Assembly (NCBI GenBank): GCA_016297945.1
Contig: JAEDFR010000012.1
Span: 1-41,644 of the forward strand
From: Lachnospiraceae bacterium
Lineage (GTDB): Bacteria; Bacillota; Clostridia; Lachnospirales; Lachnospiraceae
Reading direction: 5' to 3'
Length of the DNA stretch: 41,644 nt
Below, piece by piece: positions 17,272 through 26,427 of the stretch (positions within the stretch are counted from its first letter, which is position 1; every line of letters begins with the position of its first letter). Below the pieces are notes generated by a model. It saw nothing but the letters and a program-made list of their open reading frames with translations, made no database searches and was not told the origin of the DNA. The translations under genes were made by a program, and so were the position numbers.

Positions 17272-19464
17272 CTATACTTCCAAAAGACCTGCCGCATCCA
17301 AAATCAATGCGATTCTGCCGTCTCCAAGCTGTGTACAGCCTGACAGGCCTTTTACTTTTTTGATATAATCCGGAATAGGCTTGACTACAATTTCCTGCTT
17401 GCCAATCAAATGATCCACAAACAGACATACACATTCTTTATCAACTTCAATCATAACAATCATGCCATTTGTGATATCTGTCTCACAATTTTCTACATGA
17501 TACCAATCGCCCAGGCGAATAATGGGATAACCTTCCCCTCGGATCATAACAAATTCTTCTCCATTGGGTTTCGTAACCACTGATTCAGCCTTTACATTGA
17601 TAAATTCTTTGACCACACCGGTTTCTATGACAAATGTATTATTTCCAACCTGCATGACAATGCCATCGATGATTGCCAAAGTCAACGGAATTTTCATGGT
17701 CATAATACTGCCTTTTCCGGGTGTACTGTCAATGTCTAACACACCGCCGATTGCCTGAATATTGGATACAACAACATCCATTCCGACACCACGTCCGGAC
17801 AATTCCGTCACCTTGTCGTTCGTAGAAAAACCGGGTAAGGTAATCAACTGATATACCTCTTTATCCGGGTAAGAACTATCCAGTCTGGTAGGATCCAAAA
17901 GCTCATGTTTTCTTGCCTTGGCAATGATTTTTTCACGATCCAATCCACCACCGTTATCCTGAACACTAATCCATACTTTTCCGGATTCTGTCTTTGCGGA
18001 TAAGGTAATCCTTCCTTTTTCTGTTTTTCCTTTTGCTTCGCGTTCCTCTGCCGTTTCAATTCCATGGTCAACAGAATTACGAACCAGATGCATCAACGGA
18101 TCCGAAATATGTTCAATAATATTTTTATCTACTTCCGTGGTGTCTCCAACCATTTCAAACTCAACGTCTTTTCCAAGCTTTCTGGAACAGTCAAACACAA
18201 TCCGATTCATTTTCTGGAAGGTTGCCGTTAACGGTACCATTCTCATGCTCATGATAACATCCTGTAAATCCGTAGCAATTTTTACCATCTGTCCGGCTGC
18301 TTTATGGAAATTATCCAACTTTAGTCCGGGAACCTTTAAATCTTCATTTTGTAATACCACCGATTCCGAAATAACAAGTTCTCCTATTAAATCCATCAGT
18401 TGATCCATTTTCCTTACATCGACACTGATAAAAGAAGTCTTTTCAGCCTTTTTAACTTTATCCTTTGCCAGTTTCTTTGATTTACCCGGGCCTTTGGATT
18501 CAATAACGAAATCACCGGGTTCAATCTTCTTTTCAGGTCCCTTCTTTCCTTCACTAGCAGGGGCAATCACAAAATCGCCGGGTTCGAATCCGTTTTCCTG
18601 CATTTCTCTCTGTGCCGCAGCCTTCTCTATGTCTTCTACATTGGATTCCAAATCAATCCGGATTTCTGAACCAAAACTGTCAAATCCCATCTGGAACTGA
18701 CTGGCTGAGCATTCCGTAATCTCCACCTTTTGGATATCATATCCTTCTTTGATTAACTCATGAAGTTCATCTTCACCACTCTGTGCCTGTAACAGAATCT
18801 TAAATCCGTTTTCCTGAATCTCCTCACCACTGTGCTCATCAGAAATCAAGTCTTCCGGATAATGTAGCAGATCCTCCGCAATATCCTTCAATCCAAAAAC
18901 AATCTTATAGGCATGCACATTGACCATTTCGACTTCCGGCGCAAACGTAATATAAATCCGGTAAAAATGGCTGTTGCTTGTCGCCATGGGTGCAATATAA
19001 AACTGTTGCGGCTCAATATGTACATTTTCTTTGATGACCTCATCTTTATCTTTTTTACCTTTTAAGGAAGATAAAAAGCGGTCTAACTCCGCAACAATCT
19101 CTTTTGAACTGCCATCTGCCTGTTCACCGTCTGCAAGCTTATCCATTTCGGCATTGATAAAGTCCGAAACCGTCAGAACGTGTTCAACCAGCTTTAGATG
19201 AGGAATATTATCCGGATGTGATTCCCTGATATAGAAGAAAATATCTTCCAGCTTGTGAGAAACGGTAGTAATTTCATCAAACATCATGATCCCGGATGAT
19301 CCTTTGATGGTGTGCATGGTACGGAATATTTCATTGATCGCATCATCATCAAAACAGTCTGCATCACGCTGCTCTAAAACCGTATCCTGAAGCTTCTCTA
19401 ATAACTGGCGATTTTCAAAGAGGTACATATCAAGCATACCATCTAAGTTAAACTCTTCTGCCAT
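17272..19464 (-). CDS. cheA: Chemotaxis histidine kinase CheA
   Basis: This is a 730-residue kinase. The N-terminal P1/Hpt domain has the phospho-accepting His51 (RTMHTIKGSSGIM). Residues about 150-280 are a regulator-binding P2-like region that I could not match closely. A linker carries the heptapeptide EPGDFVI twice (294-300 and 315-321). The dimerisation domain (about 343-410) follows, then the ATPase domain with DPLMHLVRNSVDHGIE (N box) and SGRGVGMDVV, and a CheW-like P5 at the C terminus. It acts in the cytoplasm at the receptor array, phosphorylating the CheY-like protein and CheB. The ATG has AAGGAG upstream. Lying between the cheY-like gene and cheW, it forms the core of the cluster. 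Confidence 0.95.
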   Translation of the reverse strand: MAEEFNLDGMLDMYLFENRQLLEKLQDTVLEQRDADCFDDDAINEIFRTMHTIKGSSGIMMFDEITTVSHKLEDIFFYIRESHPDNIPHLKLVEHVLTVSDFINAEMDKLADGEQADGSSKEIVAELDRFLSSLKGKKDKDEVIKENVHIEPQQFYIAPMATSNSHFYRIYITFAPEVEMVNVHAYKIVFGLKDIAEDLLHYPEDLISDEHSGEEIQENGFKILLQAQSGEDELHELIKEGYDIQKVEITECSASQFQMGFDSFGSEIRIDLESNVEDIEKAAAQREMQENGFEPGDFVIAPASEGKKGPEKKIEPGDFVIESKGPGKSKKLAKDKVKKAEKTSFISVDVRKMDQLMDLIGELVISESVVLQNEDLKVPGLKLDNFHKAAGQMVKIATDLQDVIMSMRMVPLTATFQKMNRIVFDCSRKLGKDVEFEMVGDTTEVDKNIIEHISDPLMHLVRNSVDHGIETAEEREAKGKTEKGRITLSAKTESGKVWISVQDNGGGLDREKIIAKARKHELLDPTRLDSSYPDKEVYQLITLPGFSTNDKVTELSGRGVGMDVVVSNIQAIGGVLDIDSTPGKGSIMTMKIPLTLAIIDGIVMQVGNNTFVIETGVVKEFINVKAESVVTKPNGEEFVMIRGEGYPIIRLGDWYHVENCETDITNGMIVMIEVDKECVCLFVDHLIGKQEIVVKPIPDYIKKVKGLSGCTQLGDGRIALILDAAGLLEV

Positions 19465-19491
19465 ATACAGCTCCTTTCTATACTAATAAAA

Positions 19492-19884
19492 CTATACTAA
19501 TCCAAGCTTTACCAAAGCCTGCTCAAATCGATCCTGGTCAATTGGTTTTCCGGAATAAATGGTACATCCCAAATCAAATGCCATTTTTACATTTTTTTCA
19601 TCATTCAGCGCTGTTGCCATAATTACTTTCGCTGCCTTTTCGGGCGGAATCTCCATCTGCTTTTCCAGATTTCGGATTCCCTTCAGAGCCTGATAACCAT
19701 CCATAACCGGCATCATAATATCCAGACAAACCAAATCATACGGTTCGCCTTCTTCCAATGCCATCATAAAAGCATCCACAGCCTCCATTCCATCTACCGT
19801 AACATCGCATTCACCGTATTTGGACAAAAAGCCTGTCATAAATTTGCGAGTCACAAAATCGTCTTCTGCTAATAAAATTTTCAT
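19492..19884 (-). CDS. Single-domain response regulator (CheY-like)
   Basis: 130 residues. I use the ATG at 19884 (MKILLAEDDFVTRKF), with GGAAGGGG upstream; the longer frame overlaps cheB without a ribosome site. The acidic pocket (Glu7-Asp8-Asp9), Asp55 (CLDIMMPVMDG) and Lys113 (SGKPID) are present, so it should accept phosphate from CheA. There is no output domain. Divergence from motility CheY (AEDDFVTRKF start, no recognisable FliM-binding surface) and the lack of flagellar genes suggest a different partner. Confidence 0.88.
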   Translation of the reverse strand: MKILLAEDDFVTRKFMTGFLSKYGECDVTVDGMEAVDAFMMALEEGEPYDLVCLDIMMPVMDGYQALKGIRNLEKQMEIPPEKAAKVIMATALNDEKNVKMAFDLGCTIYSGKPIDQDRFEQALVKLGLV

Positions 19885-19915
19885 ATTTCTAATCCCCTTC
19901 CTATTTTCATGGAAT

Positions 19916-21010
19916 TTAATTTTCTTTTTGCATTTGAGCAATAATACTATACGTTTTTCTTGGTATATTCTGCAATTTTTCCTGATAGTCCACAGCACCC
20001 ATTTCATATGCCACGCGCGGCATACCATACACAACACAGGTACTTTCATCCTGTCCGATGGTCTTAGCGCCTGCCCTTTTCATAGCCAAAAGGCCCTTGG
20101 CGCCGTCACCTCCCATGCCGGTCAAAATAATACCTACTGCATTTTTTCCGGCTTCTCTGGCAACCGATTGGAACAATACCTCCACACTGGGTCTGTGACC
20201 GTTTACTTTTTCTCCGCGCTTTAGGACAATTTTATATTGATTGTTCGCGCGTACAATCTCCATATGCTTATCTCCTCCCGGAGCAATATATACATGCCCG
20301 GGTAAAACAATGTCGCCGCTCTGTGCCTCTTTAACCGTTAAGCGGATATTGCTTCTTTGATTCAGCCGATCCGCATACATCTTGGTAAAGCCTTCCGGCA
20401 TGTGTTGCGCAACAACCACTCCCGGAATATCCGGTCCCAACTGTTCCAAAATAGAAGTCGTGGCTTCTGTTCCTCCTGTGGAAGCACCAATTGCAACAAT
20501 CAGCTGTTCATCCCGCCGAAGTGAAACATTGGGCGAATTCTCGTCATCATTTGCCGCTATCGGTATTTCCGCATAATTTCCCTGTGTCAGAACCCTTTGT
20601 GCATAAGTCTTTCGGATTTTCGCCGTCGCCGCGACTTTGATTTTACCCGGAAGCTCTCTTTTAACAAATTCATCCAATGCTTCTTTGTTAGTCGTCAATG
20701 GTTTTGCCACAAAGTCTACAGCTCCCGCATTTAATGCATCAAAAACTCTGTTGCTCAAAGTACTGATAACGATGGTATGCATCGGATACTGTGGCATAAG
20801 CTTTCTTAAAAATTCAATTCCGTCCATTTTCGGCAACTCGACATCCAACGTCATAACATCCGGTTTATATCGGATGATGGCATCTCTTGCTTCAAACGGA
20901 TCACTCGCAACAGCCACAACGGTTAGTTCCGGATCCATATTGATATATTTTACCAGTAGCGAACGAAACATCAGCGAATCTTCCACTACCAAAACTTTTA
21001 TTTTCTCCAT
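19916..21010 (-). CDS. cheB: Chemoreceptor glutamate methylesterase/deamidase CheB
   Basis: 364 residues. The N-terminal receiver has Asp56 (TLDVELPKMDG). The C-terminal methylesterase domain has the catalytic triad Ser177 (AIGASTGG), His203 (AQHMPEGFT) and Asp302 (GMGGDGAKG). It removes methyl groups from, or deamidates, receptor glutamates when phosphorylated by CheA. Its start overlaps the end of cheR by 13 nt, showing translational coupling. Confidence 0.95.
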   Translation of the reverse strand: MEKIKVLVVEDSLMFRSLLVKYINMDPELTVVAVASDPFEARDAIIRYKPDVMTLDVELPKMDGIEFLRKLMPQYPMHTIVISTLSNRVFDALNAGAVDFVAKPLTTNKEALDEFVKRELPGKIKVAATAKIRKTYAQRVLTQGNYAEIPIAANDDENSPNVSLRRDEQLIVAIGASTGGTEATTSILEQLGPDIPGVVVAQHMPEGFTKMYADRLNQRSNIRLTVKEAQSGDIVLPGHVYIAPGGDKHMEIVRANNQYKIVLKRGEKVNGHRPSVEVLFQSVAREAGKNAVGIILTGMGGDGAKGLLAMKRAGAKTIGQDESTCVVYGMPRVAYEMGAVDYQEKLQNIPRKTYSIIAQMQKEN

Positions 21011-21837
21011 ATTCCCTCTTCTTTGATTGCTAACGGTTTTCTGAAAATAGAAGGCTCAACCAATTCGAAAGGTACATTGCCCTTTTCAATCGTCTCGGTT
21101 CTTCCGACAAACAAGTAGCCTCCCGGCTCTAAAACATCATATAGTTTTTTGATCAGATTCTGTTTGGTTGGCCGGTCAAAATAAATCATCACATTCCGTA
21201 AAAAGATAACATGTAACTTTTTACGAAACGGAAAATCATCCATAAGATTAAATTGTCGAAAAAGCACCTCGTTTTTCAGTTCATCCGTTATTGCAAAGTA
21301 TTCCCCTTCTCCTACCGATCTGAAAAATCTCCGTTTCCAATTATCCGGCAGTTCTGCAATCTGCTCTTTTTTGTATACGCCGCGAACTGCAGTCTGTAAA
21401 ACTCCCGTCGAAATATCGGTTGCAAGAACCGTTGTATCCCATTTATCATGTTCCAATCCGAAAAATTCCACAAGCAGCATGGCTAATGTATACGGTTCTT
21501 CTCCACTGGATGCCGCACCACACCAGATGCGCAAATCCTGTATATTTTCTTCCCTTTTTCGCAAATACGGAAGGACTACTTTTTTCATATACTCAAAATG
21601 CTCAAACTCCCGCATGAAATAAGTGTGATTGGTACTTAAAAGATTAACCAGTTCCTTTTCCATTTCACCGGAAGGATCCTGCATCAAAGTATTCATATAT
21701 GCATCATAATTGTCAAATCCACGTATTCGAATCATGTTGGATAATCTTCCGTCCATGATTTCCTTTTTATGAGTCATATCAATACCATATCTGTCTTTTA
21801 AATACATGCTGATACGGCGAAATTCCAAATCTGTCAC
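20998..21837 (-). CDS. cheR: Chemoreceptor methyltransferase CheR
   Basis: This 279-residue SAM-dependent methyltransferase acts on receptor glutamates. The N-terminal helical domain is followed by the SAM site RIWCGAASSGEEPYTLAM, VLATDIS, and the motif VIFLRNVMIYFDRPTKQNLI. The start is GTG with AGAGGAAAC upstream. It is the first che gene of the cluster; a repeat element separates it from the kinase/regulator pair upstream. Confidence 0.95.
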   Translation of the reverse strand: MTDLEFRRISMYLKDRYGIDMTHKKEIMDGRLSNMIRIRGFDNYDAYMNTLMQDPSGEMEKELVNLLSTNHTYFMREFEHFEYMKKVVLPYLRKREENIQDLRIWCGAASSGEEPYTLAMLLVEFFGLEHDKWDTTVLATDISTGVLQTAVRGVYKKEQIAELPDNWKRRFFRSVGEGEYFAITDELKNEVLFRQFNLMDDFPFRKKLHVIFLRNVMIYFDRPTKQNLIKKLYDVLEPGGYLFVGRTETIEKGNVPFELVEPSIFRKPLAIKEEGIWRK

Positions 21838-21859
21838 ATTTGTTTCCTCTAATGTATAT

Positions 21860-22046
21860 TATGATGTTGGGGTCAAAAGGTATTTTGCCCCCATGATACC
21901 AACGGATTGCTACGCACTTTGTGCTCTCGCAATCCTAAAACATTCGAAATCCGCCCTAATCGGGCTACTTTCTCATGTTTTGCGGGTCCCAAAGTCATAC
22001 TTTTTCATGCGAGCATGAAAAGTATGACCTTTTGACCCTGGTATCA
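21860..22046 (+). repeat. MITE-like palindromic element, copy B (full length)
   Basis: This is a 187-bp noncoding element. Its ends are inverted repeats (ATGATGTTGGGGTCAAAAGG on the left, complement of ATGATACCAGGGTCAAAAGG on the right). The right part holds a very strong hairpin (GTCATACTTTTTCATGC opposite GCATGAAAAGTATGAC, about 21993-22027) nested inside GGGTC/GACCC. The left end has a smaller hairpin (GGGGTCAAAA / TTTTGCCCC). No coding potential. It splits the signalling cluster between the HD-GYP-like regulator and cheR, and the hairpin could attenuate transcription or set an RNA end. Confidence 0.8.
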
Positions 22047-22048
22047 TA

Positions 22049-23116
22049 TTATTTTAACTGACGTTTAATCATCTTTAATATCTTGTATATTTCCGGATTG
22101 AAATAAATACCCACATCTTCTTCCATAATATTTAGTGCTTCATCCTTGGAAAATGCTCCTCTGTAGGCTCTCTCTTCCGTCAGGGCACAATAAGAACCGA
22201 CAATGGATACAATCTGTGCAGCCAACGGTATTTCTCTACCGTTCAGTCCATTCGGATATCCCGTTCCGTCCCACCGCTCATGATGTGCGTTGGCAATATC
22301 GTATGACATCTGTAAAAACTCATTATTTTCACCCAAAGACTGGACATCCTTGATGATTTTAGCTCCAATTGTCGTATGTTTCCTCACAATTTCACGCTCT
22401 TCCTCATCCAGATAATCCTTTTTTTGCAAAATATCTGTTGGAATCGCAATGTTTCCAATATCACAAAGCGGTGCAGCAAGTACCATCGTATCAATATACG
22501 TATCAGAAATGCTGGTTCCATATTCTTTCGTCAACTGCATTGCTTCTGATAAAATCCGGCAGTTTGCACACACACGCTCCATATATTTTTCATCATACGC
22601 AGCATTCTCGCGTGCGACACGCGTCAACGCATACAATACATTCTTCTTTTCTTCTTCAATCTGATGGAGTTGTTGCTGAATAGATGCCTGCAACAGACGA
22701 TTTGTCTCAGAAAGTTCTCGATTTGTTTCAAATAATTGCAAATGAAGATTCACACGCGCTTTTACAATATCGGGAATAAAGGGCTTGGTCACATAGTCTT
22801 CCCCACCAAGCTGAAATCCCTTAACAATATCCTCTGCGTTGTCATATGCGGAAATAAAAATAATCGGTATATTTCGGGTAAGAGGATCCCCTTTTAAAAT
22901 AGAACATAATTCATATCCATCCATTTCGGGCATGGCAATATCCGAAATAATCAGTTGGGGATGCAATCTTTCCACAATTTTTAAAGCCTGTGCTCCATTG
23001 GTTGCTAACAACGGCTGATATCCCATCTCAGTGATAATGTCGCGCAACAGAAAACGATTCGTATCCACATCATCTACAATCAATATTTTATTCTGCTTTA
23101 CTGCACCTTCTCCCAT
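22049..23116 (-). CDS. Response regulator with degenerate HD-GYP domain
   Basis: 355 residues. The receiver domain has Asp59 (IISDIAMPEMDG) and Lys111. A coiled linker leads to an HD-GYP-type domain (about 160-350). In active HD-GYP phosphodiesterases this domain hydrolyses c-di-GMP with a metal centre. Here the HD pair reads Cys218-Asp219 (APLCDIGNIAIP), and the late aspartates of the usual ADVYDAL are Gly307 and Cys310 (VGSYCALT). His247, His278-His279 and GYP (286-288) remain. Missing metal ligands make catalysis doubtful. It is encoded 15 nt after the PAS kinase, its likely phosphodonor. Confidence 0.88.
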   Translation of the reverse strand: MGEGAVKQNKILIVDDVDTNRFLLRDIITEMGYQPLLATNGAQALKIVERLHPQLIISDIAMPEMDGYELCSILKGDPLTRNIPIIFISAYDNAEDIVKGFQLGGEDYVTKPFIPDIVKARVNLHLQLFETNRELSETNRLLQASIQQQLHQIEEEKKNVLYALTRVARENAAYDEKYMERVCANCRILSEAMQLTKEYGTSISDTYIDTMVLAAPLCDIGNIAIPTDILQKKDYLDEEEREIVRKHTTIGAKIIKDVQSLGENNEFLQMSYDIANAHHERWDGTGYPNGLNGREIPLAAQIVSIVGSYCALTEERAYRGAFSKDEALNIMEEDVGIYFNPEIYKILKMIKRQLK

Positions 23117-23131
23117 GTATTTCCCCTTATG

Positions 23132-24556
23132 TTATTCCTCCGGCAGTGCCAGCTCACAAAACTTCTGGTAAGCATCCTGTGTCTTATCATAGTCAGCTTT
23201 TTGCACAGCCATTTTTAATCTCAATGTAGCACTTCTGATTTCCTGTGGAGCAGTCTGGGTCAATTGTTTAATCGCATCCATAAACTGCTCAGCCTTCTCC
23301 CAGTTCTCCATTTCCACAGACAGTATCAGACGCGTCGCTTTTTTCTGAAGCTCATCCCGATTTTCATCTGTACCATACTGGTAACATTTTTCCTGATCCT
23401 GCATATCTGATATCGACGGCACTTTTACCTCATAAGAAACCGGCACGGCTGCATCATCTGCTTCTGCTCCCGGAACATCGACCCAAATATGGAAAGAAAA
23501 CATTGTCCCTTTGTTTGGCTCACTTTCCACATGAATATTACCTTCCATCATCTCAACCAGTTGCTTACTGATGTTGAGGCCCAAACCCGTTCCACCATAT
23601 TTTCTTGTAGTAGATGCTTCTACCTGCGAAAAACTCTTAAACAATTTATCCTGATCGCCGGTAGCGATCCCAATTCCGGTATCAATTACCATAAAAAACA
23701 GTTCTATTCTGTTTTTTAACTGTGCCGTTTTTACAACTTCTACGGTAATCTTTCCGATTGATGTAAATTTAACTGCATTGGAAAGCAGATTGTTTAATAT
23801 CTGTCCAATACGCAGTTCATCTCCAATGATGGTTTCCGGTACATCTTTGGAAATATTCATGAAAAACTGAAGTCCTTTTTCCGCAATTTTATTGATGTGA
23901 TTTGACTTAACATACTCCATCATATCGCGAAAAACAAATTCTTTATTTTCCAATTCCAGTTTTCCGGCTTCAAGCTTGGAAAAATCTAAAATCCCATTGA
24001 TAATGGAATGCATATCATTGCAACCGCGTTCCATTAAATGCAGGAGACTTTGTTTTTTACTGTCATTTTCTATTTTTAAAAGTTCACGAACATTGCCAAG
24101 AATTCCATTGACCGGTGTTCTAAGTTCATGTGTTACATTGGCTACAAACTGAGTTTTCGCTTTTTGTGCACTGCCAGCTTCCGCATCTAAAGCCGTAACC
24201 CGCTTTTCAAAATAATTTTGCTTGGATGCATCCAGTGCCATAGACATATATACGCCTTCATGCCCTTTGACCGGCATATATTTCATATTGACATCAAAAC
24301 AAGTATGATTCTTTCGATATGCAAGGGTGTCGTGTACAATTCCAAACTCCGTATCTTTGAATTGAAACGGACAGACGGTACTATCAAAAACTTTTGGATA
24401 TATGGTGCTGATATTCTCTCTTGTCAGATCATCCTGATATTCCAATAATTGATATGCCAAATGATTCGCATATATAATTTGTCCATTTCCCCGAAAGAAA
24501 ACTATCATTTCCATTGCTAAATCCATAGACTGAATCAGCACTTCATTTTGAAACAT
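23132..24556 (-). CDS. PAS-domain sensor histidine kinase (soluble)
   Basis: 474 residues with no membrane segment. An N-terminal PAS domain (about 8-115, GNGQIIYANHLAYQLLEY) is followed by HisKA with His143 (NVTHELRTPVNGILG), then HATPase_c with QILNNLLSNAVKFT, DTGIGIA and GGTGLGL. About 95 extra C-terminal residues are helical with no receiver motif. AAGGGA precedes the ATG. It heads a pair with the HD-GYP-like regulator. PAS ligand unknown. Confidence 0.92.
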   Translation of the reverse strand: MFQNEVLIQSMDLAMEMIVFFRGNGQIIYANHLAYQLLEYQDDLTRENISTIYPKVFDSTVCPFQFKDTEFGIVHDTLAYRKNHTCFDVNMKYMPVKGHEGVYMSMALDASKQNYFEKRVTALDAEAGSAQKAKTQFVANVTHELRTPVNGILGNVRELLKIENDSKKQSLLHLMERGCNDMHSIINGILDFSKLEAGKLELENKEFVFRDMMEYVKSNHINKIAEKGLQFFMNISKDVPETIIGDELRIGQILNNLLSNAVKFTSIGKITVEVVKTAQLKNRIELFFMVIDTGIGIATGDQDKLFKSFSQVEASTTRKYGGTGLGLNISKQLVEMMEGNIHVESEPNKGTMFSFHIWVDVPGAEADDAAVPVSYEVKVPSISDMQDQEKCYQYGTDENRDELQKKATRLILSVEMENWEKAEQFMDAIKQLTQTAPQEIRSATLRLKMAVQKADYDKTQDAYQKFCELALPEE

Positions 24557-24610
24557 GTTACATTCCCTTCATATAAACCATTTGACCGTAATCAAAATCA
24601 TCAACCGTAT

Positions 24611-26254
24611 CTATTCTGTGGGTGGTTGTTCTGCCGGTGCCTGTTGTTCTGTTGTCTGCTGTGCCGCCTGTTCTGCAGCCTGTTGTGCTGCGGCCGCTTC
24701 AGCAGCCTGTTGCGCCGCCAATTGCGCTGCAATCACCGAAGGATCAACGACACCGGTCATATTTACATGTATTTCTCCCGGCTTTCCTCGATATGTAGTG
24801 GTATGCAGATACTCTTCACTGATAATCTCACCATCTTTTTCCAAAATGATATAGGTTGCCCATTTACTACCGTTTTTAGGTCCTGACACGACCTGTGTCT
24901 GCCCGGGCATCAGCATGGGATCTTCCACAACGCGATCTTCCGGTGGTGCAACATCAGAAATCTTTTCAGATCTCATATATCTCTTAACACCGTCTTCCAA
25001 AGTCGAAATACCAAAAATAGTGGCTACAATCGTTCGATTCTTAAACGTCGTCTTGATTCCCAAAGTAGCTCCGGTATTATTGGTAAATACAAAATCCGGA
25101 TTGCTGTAACTAACCGCAGCATCCTCTCCCGGAGTCACATAGGACGGTTCATAGGTATGTCCGGTCCGCTTGTCAATCTGCAAATTTGCAAAAATAGTTG
25201 CATTGTAAATGGTACTCGAAACCTGACAAATTCCTCCTCCCAGTTCCTGTACAACTTCACCATTTGCATATGCCGCCGCTTCTTTATATCCTTTTTCCGC
25301 AGTCCGTCTGCCTAAAATGGTATTGTAGGAAAACTGTTCCTGTGGCTGCAAAATTGTACCACAGATGGTATCACAAGCAATGCGAACATTTGTGTTGCGA
25401 TTTTCATTACTCGTCGTCGTCGTCGAATAAGTTCCCAGAATTTTGTAATCATCCTTTTCGAAAACAGGGGCTGTACTTTCTCCCTTTGCCTCTATCGTTG
25501 CAACATAGTTACCTGCCTCTAACTCTTTAACAATATCGGCTGTCAATTGTTCCACATCAACCACATATCCCGGCTGGCTTTCCGACAATTCAAATTCACC
25601 GGTTTCTGTATTATATCCGGTAATTGCCGCATCCACGGCAGGCTGGCTCCACATATCAGATGCCTTTTTGGCAATGGTAGTCGCTGCGTTTTCCGGATTG
25701 GAAATAGAAATGGTATATTCCGGTTTTGCATTTGGAGCATATGCATCATACAATACCGAATCAATTTCTTTTTCAAACAGATTCTCAACCTCATATGTAT
25801 TGCCCTGGTAAGTAATCACAAATTTCCATGTGTGTTTTGCTAATAAAGCGGTCTTAGCATCTTCTTTTGACATATTCGAAATATCTATGCCATCAACTTT
25901 GACACCAGCTACTGCTTTGTCTTCTTTATCGACTGTCACTTCAATTGCATTATCTTTATTCTTTTGGAAATAGATGATACCACCTGTTGCAATAGCAAGA
26001 ATAAGAACAATCTCTGCCACCAGCAGAAACTTTTTGATCTTTTGCTGTTTTTGTTTGCGCAAACGGTTAACTGTCTTTTTCCCGGTACTGCTACCATTAC
26101 GATTACCGTTTCTATTGCCGGTATTATTTCCATTTCTGTTTTTTGTATTAGATGAATTCCGTGAATCGGACACTCTTTTGTTATTTACATTCCCTTTGCT
26201 GTTTTTTGCAGAAGAATTCGATGTTCTTCTTACATTATTTGTTGAATTAGCCAT
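24611..26254 (-). CDS. VanW-family cell-envelope protein
   Basis: 547 residues. Residues 1-75 are a basic Asn/Ser/Arg-rich cytoplasmic tail, residues 76-96 a single transmembrane helix, and the rest is extracellular. Two putative peptidoglycan-binding-type segments precede the VanW domain (RNTNVRIACDTICGTILQPQ, then ELGGGICQVSSTIYNATIFA). A G5-like beta segment follows, and the protein ends in an Ala/Gln-rich low-complexity tail. VanW proteins are linked to the cell wall, but their activity is not established. A good promoter lies upstream, and the PAS kinase gene follows after 54 bp, so this gene may lead the signalling transcription unit. Confidence 0.88.
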   Translation of the reverse strand: MANSTNNVRRTSNSSAKNSKGNVNNKRVSDSRNSSNTKNRNGNNTGNRNGNRNGSSTGKKTVNRLRKQKQQKIKKFLLVAEIVLILAIATGGIIYFQKNKDNAIEVTVDKEDKAVAGVKVDGIDISNMSKEDAKTALLAKHTWKFVITYQGNTYEVENLFEKEIDSVLYDAYAPNAKPEYTISISNPENAATTIAKKASDMWSQPAVDAAITGYNTETGEFELSESQPGYVVDVEQLTADIVKELEAGNYVATIEAKGESTAPVFEKDDYKILGTYSTTTTSNENRNTNVRIACDTICGTILQPQEQFSYNTILGRRTAEKGYKEAAAYANGEVVQELGGGICQVSSTIYNATIFANLQIDKRTGHTYEPSYVTPGEDAAVSYSNPDFVFTNNTGATLGIKTTFKNRTIVATIFGISTLEDGVKRYMRSEKISDVAPPEDRVVEDPMLMPGQTQVVSGPKNGSKWATYIILEKDGEIISEEYLHTTTYRGKPGEIHVNMTGVVDPSVIAAQLAAQQAAEAAAAQQAAEQAAQQTTEQQAPAEQPPTE

Positions 26255-26269
26255 TTAAATCTACATTCC

Positions 26270-26333
26270 TTAACATAATGTTAACCCTTACATTTACCCA
26301 TATTCATTATAGCATTTTTCAGTCATGTTTCAA
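26270..26333 (-). promoter_or_regulatory. Promoter with downstream 15-bp palindrome (VanW gene)
   Basis: On the minus strand, TTGAAA (26333-26328) and TATAAT (26311-26306) are separated by 16 bp, a near-consensus housekeeping promoter. Between the expected start site and the ATG lies TTAACATAATGTTAA (26270-26284), a perfect palindrome around a central A, placed where a repressor could block transcription. Confidence 0.7.
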
Positions 26334-26427
26334 CCACGTTTTACCAAGAATATAATTTACATTTTTTCCCATATTTCTATAAATTCTCTAATTCCACCTA
26401 CATTTTGCATTATTTTATGATATGATG

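Noticed and set aside
24548..24886. Cysteine-rich frames that look like a small metal-binding protein
   Set aside because: They are antisense readings of the Ala/Gln-rich tail of the VanW-family protein.
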